A stretch of 5,736 bases of DNA from the NCBI GenBank assembly GCA_022567055.1, contig JADFHU010000405.1, positions 1-5,736 of the forward strand. Direction: 5' to 3'. The notes beneath the pieces are model-generated. The model did no database searches. It had not been told where the DNA came from and worked only from the letters and a program-made list of their open reading frames with translations. Position numbers and translations under genes: made by a program. This document shows, in pieces, positions 1 through 5,057 of the stretch (the stretch's first letter is position 1; every line of letters starts with the position of its first letter). The DNA comes from Planctomycetota bacterium (GTDB taxonomy: Bacteria; Planctomycetota; Phycisphaerae; Sedimentisphaerales; Anaerobacaceae).

Positions 1-56
1 AGAATAGGCAAAGACTGGGCGAGTGAAAGGAACGATGCTAAAGATTGGGACCCGTT

Positions 57-61
57 AAGGA
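57..61 (+). promoter_or_regulatory. Ribosome binding site deciding the start of the secreted LamG-like protein
   Basis: AAGGA lies 7 nt before the ATG at 69. This favours 69 over the in-frame TTG at 45 and the in-frame ATG at 132, neither of which has a comparable purine-rich site at the right distance. Confidence 0.6.
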
Positions 62-68
62 ATCGACT

Positions 69-788
69 ATGAGAGACACACTGAAAGAGCTGTTCCGCGT
101 AGAGCCATGGGCCGGGCTTGCGGCCAGGCGTATGACCAAAACGATGCTGATGGCCTGTGTCGTGGCCATGCCCGCGGCGAGTTGGGGAGAAGACCGGCCA
201 GCGACGGATCTGCCGCTGGTCTTCGCAGAGACCTTCGAGCAGGGACGCCAGCGCTGGGAGACGACCGATGAGAAGAGTTGGACCCATCGTGAGGTCGAGG
301 GCAATCACGTCTTCGGCATCAACCGCCGCGCGAGCGATTACAAACCCGAGGTCCGCAGCCCACGCCACATCGCCTTGATCAAGGACTTGCAGGTGTCGGA
401 CTTCGTGATCACCTTCCGCGTCCGCAGCACCAAGGACACCGGCAACCATCGCGACTGCTGCGTCTTCTTCAACTATCAGGACCCGAAAAACTTCTACTAC
501 GTACACCTGGGCGCCCGGCCCGATCCGCACAGCGGTCAGATCATGATCGTGAAGAACGCGCCACGCAAGGCCATCACCGAAAACAAAACGCCCACCCCCT
601 GGACGGACCAGTGGCACAACGTGAAGGTCACCCGCGACACGACTAAGGGAACGATCGAGGTCTACTTTGATGACATGGAGACGCCCCACATGAAAGCCGT
701 CGACAAGACCTTCGGCAGGGGCCGTATCGGCATCGGTTCCTTCGATGATATGAATGACTTCGACGACATCGAGGTACGCGGTCGTTAA
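69..788 (+). CDS. Secreted LamG/concanavalin A-like (DUF1080-like) domain protein
   Basis: Predicted exported protein of 239 residues. From the ATG at 69 the N-terminus is basic (AARRMTK, 18-24), followed by a short hydrophobic core (about 26-38). A plausible signal peptidase I site is SWG|ED at 40/41. The rest reads as one beta-sandwich domain: FAETFEQG (52-59), a core around NFYYVHLGA (141-149), IVKNAPR (160-166), the WHNVKV strand (182-187), EVYFDDM (197-203) and a closing GRGRIGIGSFDD (216-227). This strand pattern is typical of LamG/DUF1080-type carbohydrate-binding or sugar-hydrolase-like folds, and I recall very similar proteins from planctomycetes. I see no catalytic residue set, so a binding role outside the cytoplasm is as likely as an enzymatic one. 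The start is uncertain: 69 has the best ribosome site, but 132 would give a compact, more conventional signal peptide and a 218-residue protein. No partner gene is visible upstream, and the downstream gene converges on it. Confidence 0.8.
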   Translation: MRDTLKELFRVEPWAGLAARRMTKTMLMACVVAMPAASWGEDRPATDLPLVFAETFEQGRQRWETTDEKSWTHREVEGNHVFGINRRASDYKPEVRSPRHIALIKDLQVSDFVITFRVRSTKDTGNHRDCCVFFNYQDPKNFYYVHLGARPDPHSGQIMIVKNAPRKAITENKTPTPWTDQWHNVKVTRDTTKGTIEVYFDDMETPHMKAVDKTFGRGRIGIGSFDDMNDFDDIEVRGR

Positions 789-889
789 CCTTCCACCTCA
801 CCCTTGCCTGAAGAATCCTCGCACGAGTTGACTGACTCAAATGCATCGGTCTATGCTCGATCATGAAGGCCGCGAAGGCGCATCATCCG

Positions 890-2320
890 CTAACGATACG
901 GATGGCTGGTATGAACGATGTAGTGTCGAGTCAGGGTGTACGCGCCGACCACAGACACGACTGGCACTGCGAGCAATGCCGCGACTGGGGCATTTAAATC
1001 CAGATCCAAGCCATAGCGATAGTTCAATAAGATTTCCAATCCGTCGAGCCCTATCTTGTAGGCTATCGTGAAGGCTACCAGGGAGGCGATCATAAATGTC
1101 AAGGAGGCTATTGCCGCCACAGTTAGTCTAGTAGAGCTTTTCGCCGAAATCCTCCAACGAAGCATGAGTGGGATTGTGACCATAGCAATCGTCGTCGAAC
1201 AACATGCGAGGCCCAGCAAAAGATCCAAATCGAATCTCCTAAAGAAAATCCTTCCGATACAGCAGAGTACCGCCACCAGAACGGTCGACAGCGTCAAAGG
1301 AAGACCAATGATCAATGATGAGATCTGCGAGGAACTCAAGGGTAGTGTCCGCAGACTCTTTAACTGCATGATAGGAAGAGTCGCAGGTACCCCCAGCGTC
1401 ACCCAGACCATGATCAGGCCTATGGCAACGAATTGTGACGGGACACTGTTCGTCTCAAGCATGACTTTGAGAGTATCCATTGAGGGACGGCCACTCCAAG
1501 CGTCGAGGACGACACAACCCAAAGTGCCGAGGACGGCACAACCCGCGATAAAAACCAAGAACAGTCCGAGGTACGCCCCTGATTCGCGACAGGCGCGCCA
1601 AACCAGGAAGGGAATGCCCCCTGAAGCCTGGCGTGTGAGCAAAGAGTCGCCTGTTCTACCGCTAAACCATGCCGCCCCGATCCTGGAGGCGGATGGCCGA
1701 GAGGATAGCACCCCAATAAAGGTTCTTTCGCGTCTGACAAGTCCAAGAATCGTGCACAGAAGTAAGATTCCCGCTCCCAGGAAATGCACCGGCCCGCAGT
1801 CGGCGAGCTGACGCGGCAGTTTCGAGAAGACCACCAATAACAAAAACGACACTGTCACAATTAATGAAAATCCAAACTGCAGCCCTTCCGAGAGGCTAAG
1901 CCGGTTAAGCCGCCTCGAGAAGGAGCCTGCAAAAGCAATTGACCCTAATAAAAGAAACCCCTCTACACCAACCATGGTCGTTTTTTCGATAAAGTTCGTC
2001 GGAAGCGCGCGCGACCACATCCAAAACGCGCCACAGAGAAGGGACACACCGAAAATTAGCAGCGCAGGAATGGGAACCGATACCAACCAGACCACCAGGG
2101 ACAAGTGGTGCCGTGCCACGGGGGTTTGGAGCAGGACTCGCAACACCCCGCGCGAATCGTCAATAACCAAAACCAAGTATCCGGCAAAGAACAGCCAAGG
2201 GGAGACATGAAGGCCTCCCTCACTCTTCACCATCGCCGAGGCCAGCCCGAGCTGGAGACACACCAGCAACGCAACAAACCATGTCCAACGCTTCAAGAAA
2301 TCCCACAGTATGCGGTTCAT
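890..2320 (-). CDS. ABC-2-like permease, 12 predicted membrane segments
   Basis: Integral membrane protein of 476 residues and the probable transmembrane partner of the ATPase encoded just upstream. Hydrophobic segments lie at about 12-30, 41-55, 75-100, 117-133, 147-166, 178-195, 248-273, 296-318, 332-358, 366-388, 398-422 and 444-464. Two similar cytosolic-loop motifs, LLQTPVARHHLS (63-74) and LRTLPLSSSQIS (323-334), each precede a long hydrophobic stretch. They resemble the 'LP-(V/L)-S-x-x-(Q/R)-(I/L)' loop seen in ABC-2 permeases, and they suggest two related halves of about six segments each. The ATG overlaps the ATPase stop as ATGA and has a strong AGGAGG site, so translation is probably coupled. 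The substrate cannot be read from the sequence. By analogy with YtrA-controlled transporters, export or a cell-envelope stress role is possible. No named family could be assigned with certainty. Confidence 0.82.
   Translation of the reverse strand: MNRILWDFLKRWTWFVALLVCLQLGLASAMVKSEGGLHVSPWLFFAGYLVLVIDDSRGVLRVLLQTPVARHHLSLVVWLVSVPIPALLIFGVSLLCGAFWMWSRALPTNFIEKTTMVGVEGFLLLGSIAFAGSFSRRLNRLSLSEGLQFGFSLIVTVSFLLLVVFSKLPRQLADCGPVHFLGAGILLLCTILGLVRRERTFIGVLSSRPSASRIGAAWFSGRTGDSLLTRQASGGIPFLVWRACRESGAYLGLFLVFIAGCAVLGTLGCVVLDAWSGRPSMDTLKVMLETNSVPSQFVAIGLIMVWVTLGVPATLPIMQLKSLRTLPLSSSQISSLIIGLPLTLSTVLVAVLCCIGRIFFRRFDLDLLLGLACCSTTIAMVTIPLMLRWRISAKSSTRLTVAAIASLTFMIASLVAFTIAYKIGLDGLEILLNYRYGLDLDLNAPVAALLAVPVVSVVGAYTLTRHYIVHTSHPYR
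1504..1544. repeat. Short direct repeat inside the permease gene
   Basis: Two 17-nt copies, at 1504-1520 and 1528-1544, match at 16 of 17 positions with a 24-bp period (8 codons). On the coding strand they give GCAVLGTL followed by GCVVLDAW (residues 260-275) within a membrane segment. It looks like a small in-frame tandem duplication. Confidence 0.7.
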
Positions 2321-3201
2321 GAGGCCTCCTCTTCCCCAACCAAGGCCACGAACAATTCCTCCAGCGTGACAGGCGCCGCTGCCAATTCTATTCCACCGGC
2401 AGATGCCAGACGTTCTGCGCTACCGTTACGAATATCCAACAGTGCCCTGCATCGTTTGCCGTCCTGGCGAACAAGCGTGAGCCCCTCGATCGTGCGAAGA
2501 TTCATTCCCTCCGGCGCCTCAAAATCGACCATCTGAAAGCGCTCTACGATTTCGTCGGTGCGGCCTTCTAACAGCAGCTTCCCCTCTTTGATCATGCCAA
2601 TGTGGTCGGTGTAGCGTTCCAGATCGGCCAGGCCATGCGAGGAAATCAAGACCGTGCACTCGCGCTCTTCGACCTGCGCCAGCAGTTCCGAAAACACCCG
2701 TTGCTTGCTGACCGCGTCGAGCCCGGTCGTCGGCTCGTCCATCACCAGGACTTCTGGCCGCCTCGCCAGCGCTAGCAATAGTGAGAGTTTCGTTCTCGCG
2801 CCAAAGGACAGCGTTTTGATCGGTTCATCTGCGTCGAGATCGAATGCTTTGAGAAGGCGAGCGCAGTAATCGTGATCCCAATCAGGAAAGAACCCGCGCA
2901 CAAAACGTATCGCGCCTGCCACCTTGCCCCAGGCCGCGTAATTGAACTCGGGGCCGGCATAGGCCACCCGACGCTTGAACGCCACATCATCCTTCTTGTG
3001 ATCGAAGCCCAGGACCCGAATCTGCCCGGCGTCATTCTCACCCAGTCCAAACATGAGGTCGAGCGTGGTGGTCTTGCCGGCACCGTTGGGACCGATCAGC
3101 CCGTAGAGTGCGCCGCGCGGGACGGTCAAATCCAGCGGCCCGAGTTTGAATTTAGGAAACCGTTTTTCCAGTCCTCGAATCTCTATGGCATTGTCACTCA
3201 T
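2317..3201 (-). CDS. ABC transporter ATP-binding protein, YtrB-like
   Basis: Cytoplasmic ATPase subunit of 294 residues that would power the permease encoded next to it. Visible motifs in order are Walker A GPNGAGKTT (37-45), an FFPDWDHDY segment (104-112) typical of YtrB-type ATPases, a variant signature LSFGARTK (131-138), Walker B VLVMDEPTTGLD (151-162) with the D-loop, and the switch histidine in ISSHG (His189). The usual Q-loop glutamine is absent; the region reads YAGPEFNYAAW (81-91), as in several YtrB-like proteins. Residues of about 215-294 form an extra C-terminal region ending in VTLEELFVALVGEEE, as in ABC-2 ATPases. The ATG overlaps the end of the GntR gene by 8 nt, with a GAAAGG site 9 nt upstream, and the stop overlaps the permease start by 4 nt. 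Expression therefore follows the repressor-controlled promoter at about 3626-3654. In Bacillus the related Ytr system responds to cell-wall antibiotics; transferring that role here is inference. Confidence 0.95.
   Translation of the reverse strand: MSDNAIEIRGLEKRFPKFKLGPLDLTVPRGALYGLIGPNGAGKTTTLDLMFGLGENDAGQIRVLGFDHKKDDVAFKRRVAYAGPEFNYAAWGKVAGAIRFVRGFFPDWDHDYCARLLKAFDLDADEPIKTLSFGARTKLSLLLALARRPEVLVMDEPTTGLDAVSKQRVFSELLAQVEERECTVLISSHGLADLERYTDHIGMIKEGKLLLEGRTDEIVERFQMVDFEAPEGMNLRTIEGLTLVRQDGKRCRALLDIRNGSAERLASAGGIELAAAPVTLEELFVALVGEEEAS
2325..2330 (-). promoter_or_regulatory. Strong ribosome binding site of the permease gene
   Basis: AGGAGG on the minus strand lies 4 nt before the permease ATG. 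It sits inside the last codons of the ATPase gene (the Glu-Glu-Glu-Ala-Ser tail). It supports re-initiation at the ATGA overlap. Confidence 0.75.
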
Positions 3202-3613
3202 CTGATTTCGCCTTTCGTTCTTTGATCACATTCTGAACCAACGCAGAGATCGCCGCCAGTTTCAACCCCGCCCCCATCGCCTCCTCCACGCCTATCTGGA
3301 AGTGCTCCGTCGCCCGCGCCAGCTTGGCCTTGCGACTCAGATCGCCGCCTTGCTCGGCCACAAATGTCCCCCGTCCCTGCCTGCGATAGATAATGCCCTC
3401 CCGCTCCAACTCCTCGTAGGCCCGCTTGACCGTGATCAGGCTGACGAGCAACTGGCCTGCCAATGCGCGAAACGAGGGCAGCTCCTCTCCCGATGACAGA
3501 CGTCCCGTGGCAACTTCCAGCTTGATGCCATCCACGATCTGTTGATAGAGCGACCCCGCCGAGGCCGGCGATATGGCTCCAATCAGAATCTGTTGGGTCG
3601 AGGACTTTTTCAT
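3194..3613 (-). CDS. GntR-family transcriptional regulator, YtrA subfamily
   Basis: Short DNA-binding repressor of 139 residues. The winged helix spans about 22-86: SLYQQIVDGIK (21-31), the helix-turn-helix around LPSFRALAGQLLVSLITVKRA (45-65), EELEREGII (67-75) and the wing RRQGRGTFVA (77-86). Only about 50 residues follow, mostly helical (92-139). They include no FadR/HutC-type effector domain, and this compact layout defines the YtrA subfamily. It is the first gene of an operon with an ABC ATPase and permease, and its stop overlaps the ATPase start by 8 nt. The promoter region in front of it carries a perfect 10-bp inverted repeat over the core boxes, so autorepression of the whole operon is the natural reading. 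No Shine-Dalgarno site precedes the ATG. The N-terminal eight or so residues (MKKSSTQQ) are an extension compared with the usual YtrA start. Confidence 0.93.
   Translation of the reverse strand: MKKSSTQQILIGAISPASAGSLYQQIVDGIKLEVATGRLSSGEELPSFRALAGQLLVSLITVKRAYEELEREGIIYRRQGRGTFVAEQGGDLSRKAKLARATEHFQIGVEEAMGAGLKLAAISALVQNVIKERKAKSDE
3211..3216 (-). promoter_or_regulatory. Ribosome binding site of the ABC ATPase gene
   Basis: GAAAGG on the minus strand lies 9 nt before the ATPase ATG, within the final codons of the GntR gene. It fits translationally coupled expression. Confidence 0.55.
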
Positions 3614-3621
3614 GACTATTT

Positions 3622-3646
3622 ACTGTATATATACACTATATACAGT
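3622..3646. promoter_or_regulatory. Probable GntR/YtrA-type operator (perfect inverted repeat)
   Basis: ACTGTATATA (3622-3631), spacer TACAC, then TATATACAGT (3637-3646): both 10-bp arms are exact reverse complements. A 12-bp perfect palindrome, TGTATATATACA (3624-3635), is nested inside. The site covers the -10 box and most of the promoter spacer, so a bound dimer would block RNA polymerase. Its position just before a YtrA-type repressor gene makes that protein the likely ligand. Confidence 0.75.
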
Positions 3647-3654
3647 TAAGTCAA
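3626..3654 (-). promoter_or_regulatory. Sigma70-type promoter of the gntR-ATPase-permease operon
   Basis: On the minus strand, TTGACT (3654-3649) is followed by a 17-bp spacer and TATATA (3631-3626), both close to consensus. Transcription should begin at about 3619, only some 6 nt before the GntR ATG. The AT-rich run offers TATATA/TATACA alternatives shifted by 2 bp, but 17 bp is the best spacing. Confidence 0.75.
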
Positions 3655-3709
3655 CCCTTTTTTCGGCATGGTTCAAAAACATTCTCGCACGGGCAGCAGC
3701 CTGACTGCC

Positions 3710-3811
3710 TTCGTTGTCGTGATCAGCGAAGCGGTAGTCGTTGTCGTCATCGAGAACCCTGTCCGGCCGATTCAATGTTTCGATTACGATTACGACAACG
3801 ACAATGATCGA
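3710..3811. repeat. Low-complexity element with inverted and direct repeats, probably non-coding
   Basis: The left side is built of GTCGTT/GTCGTC-like units and the right side of their complements. The main inverted pair is GTCGTTGTCGTCATCG (3737-3752) against CGATTACGACAACGAC (3787-3802), 15 of 16 positions complementary, with a 34-nt loop. CGTTGTCGT also occurs as a direct repeat at 3712-3720 and 3739-3747, and CGATTA is repeated in tandem at 3781-3792. Open frames cross the element on both strands, giving runs rich in Val/Ile or in Asp/Asn/Tyr. That follows from the simple sequence and is not evidence of a gene. The element lies between the divergent GntR and zinc dehydrogenase genes. I recall similar sequence in intergenic regions of other environmental bacteria, so a dispersed repeat family is possible. 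Together with the flanking promoters it accounts for most of the 329-bp gap 3614-3942; about 3655-3709 and 3812-3880 show nothing else recognisable. Confidence 0.6.
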
Positions 3812-3883
3812 CAGTGTGACCCTGAACCCGATCTTCACGAGTCTGCTGCGAAAGGTCTCTTTGGTAAACAGAGTAGCGGGTAT

Positions 3884-3901
3884 CACATCTATGTGTATAA
3901 T
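3884..3901 (+). promoter_or_regulatory. Candidate promoter -10 box with small inverted repeat, for the dehydrogenase pair
   Basis: A perfect TATAAT lies at 3896-3901, which would start transcription at about 3908 and leave a leader of about 35 nt before the ATG at 3943. No good -35 box lies 16-18 bp upstream (GTAGCG at 17 bp), so an activator may be needed. CACAT-CT-ATGTG (3884-3895) is a short inverted repeat abutting the box and could be a regulator site. Confidence 0.4.
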
Positions 3902-3942
3902 GATGGCACTTGGCCCCTGAACGCTTGCGCCGGCTCAATACC

Positions 3943-5028
3943 ATGAAAGCAATCGTCTTAACAAAACCAAAAACACTGCAACTCACGGACATTCCCAGGC
4001 CGACACTCACACAGGAAAACCACGTTTTGGTCAAAGTGCGAGATTGCGGTATTTGTGGCAGCGATTTGCGGTATTGGGCTGGTGAAAACCCATGGGCATT
4101 GCACACCTTGGGCAGGCACATGGACAATCCTCCGAACATGGTCATGGGCCATGAACTGGCAGGAGAGGTGGTCGAAGTAAACTCAAAGGAACATGAGCAT
4201 TGGCTGGGCCAGCGGGTAGGCGTGCAAGCCTACCGTGTGTGCGGGCAATGCAAGTTCTGTCAAACGGATCGCGAGAATCTCTGTCGAAACATGATCCATA
4301 TTGGGCACGCTCAGGGTTGGGGCCAGATGGATTTTTATCCAGGTGGCTATGCAGACTACTGTGTGGGCTGGGCGGATTTGTTGTATCCCATTCCCGAGCA
4401 TGTCACGTATGCAGAGGCGGCGATGGGTGACATTCTCTGCGTTGCAGCCCATCTGGTCGGTCGAGTCCATCTCTACCGGGGTGCGGCCGTGCTATGCATT
4501 GGAGGTGGCCCCGCGGGCCTGGGAATCGCGCTGCTTGCGAGAACACGTGGAGCCGAGACTGTCTTTTTGTCGGAACTCTCGCCGGTGGCCCAGCAAGTCA
4601 TCCGTCAGTATCCAGATTTCACGATGATTGATCCCAATCGTCAAGACGTGGCCGACGTGATCCAGACGGTGTGCGGTGATACGAAGTGCGCTGCGATCTT
4701 TGATTCGGTTGGAAACGCCGAGACATTGTCCATGGCTTTACCACTGCTGGAAGAATCCGGTACCTATGTCAATCTGGCCGTCCACAACGCAACGGTGAAT
4801 TTCAACGCCATGGCACTTGGATCGGAGCGGTCCATCACGACTTCATCCAATGCTTTCTATCGTGACGTTTCCGAAGCATACCAACTCATCAACTCGGGTG
4901 TCATCGACGTCAAACCCTGGATTACCCACCGTTTTAAGCTGGAAGATTTTGAGCAGGCGTTTGCGATACTACTACAATCGCCCAAAGCCGCGTATAAAGT
5001 CGTTTTCGAGCCTTGGCAATCGGTGTGA
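3943..5028 (+). CDS. Zinc-dependent medium-chain alcohol/polyol dehydrogenase
   Basis: Cytoplasmic NAD(P)-dependent oxidoreductase of 361 residues, a normal length for sorbitol/threonine dehydrogenase-like members of the MDR superfamily. Catalytic zinc ligands are visible as Cys38 (CGICGSD, 35-41) and His70-Glu71 (GHELAGEVVEV). Asp163 (MGDILCVAAH) stands where sorbitol dehydrogenases have Glu and where the Thermoanaerobacter ADH type has Asp. A structural zinc site is complete: Cys100, Cys103, Cys106 and Cys114. The Rossmann motif is GGGPAGLG (187-194), and Glu211 near the end of the second strand suggests NAD rather than NADP. Between Cys38 and His70 there is a longer loop than usual (about 44-65, ENPWALHTLGRHM). 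The start at 3943 gives the standard MKAIVL N-terminus. The in-frame TTG at 3910 would add 11 residues without family support. No clear ribosome site precedes 3943. An SDR gene follows 29 nt later, probably cotranscribed. The substrate is not determined: a sugar, polyol or hydroxy-amino acid alcohol is likely. Confidence 0.93.
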   Translation: MKAIVLTKPKTLQLTDIPRPTLTQENHVLVKVRDCGICGSDLRYWAGENPWALHTLGRHMDNPPNMVMGHELAGEVVEVNSKEHEHWLGQRVGVQAYRVCGQCKFCQTDRENLCRNMIHIGHAQGWGQMDFYPGGYADYCVGWADLLYPIPEHVTYAEAAMGDILCVAAHLVGRVHLYRGAAVLCIGGGPAGLGIALLARTRGAETVFLSELSPVAQQVIRQYPDFTMIDPNRQDVADVIQTVCGDTKCAAIFDSVGNAETLSMALPLLEESGTYVNLAVHNATVNFNAMALGSERSITTSSNAFYRDVSEAYQLINSGVIDVKPWITHRFKLEDFEQAFAILLQSPKAAYKVVFEPWQSV

Positions 5029-5048
5029 GTTTCTCTGGGTGTCATGAG

Positions 5049-5052
5049 AGGA
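5049..5052 (+). promoter_or_regulatory. Ribosome binding site supporting the GTG start of the SDR gene
   Basis: AGGA (within GAGAGGA) ends 5 nt before the GTG at 5058. It supports this non-ATG start. Confidence 0.65.
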
Positions 5053-5057
5053 CAGCA

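Noticed and set aside
8..49. Imperfect direct repeat GCAAAGACTGGG / GCTAAAGATTGGG upstream of the first gene
   Set aside because: Two short, inexact copies 29 bp apart are not enough to call a regulator site.
45..68. Upstream TTG start for the secreted LamG-like protein
   Set aside because: It is a TTG codon without a well-placed ribosome site, and it would lengthen an already long stretch before the signal-peptide core.
789..889. Possible bidirectional terminator between the convergent genes
   Set aside because: Only 4-bp stems (GAGT/ACTC around 818-831) and a GAAGGC direct repeat are visible, with no GC-rich hairpin plus T-run.
1068..1811. Plus-strand open frame of 247 codons opposite the permease gene
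   Set aside because: Its composition is rich in Arg, Ser, Thr and Pro with no domain. The minus strand encodes a coherent membrane protein with an operon context and a strong ribosome site.
3622..3663. Inverted repeat followed by a T-run, resembling a plus-strand terminator
   Set aside because: The stem is almost all A/T, the T-run is about 10 nt away, and no plus-strand gene ends upstream. Operator function explains it better.
3620..3886. Minus-strand open frame of 88 codons between the GntR gene and the zinc dehydrogenase
   Set aside because: It crosses the same repeat and ends inside the GntR promoter/operator. Its protein is low complexity with no recognisable domain.
3668..3946. Plus-strand open frame of 92 codons across the intergenic repeat
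   Set aside because: Its Val-run and Asp/Tyr/Asn-run composition mirrors the simple-sequence DNA, a matching frame is open on the other strand, it has no ribosome site, and it overlaps the start of the zinc dehydrogenase gene.
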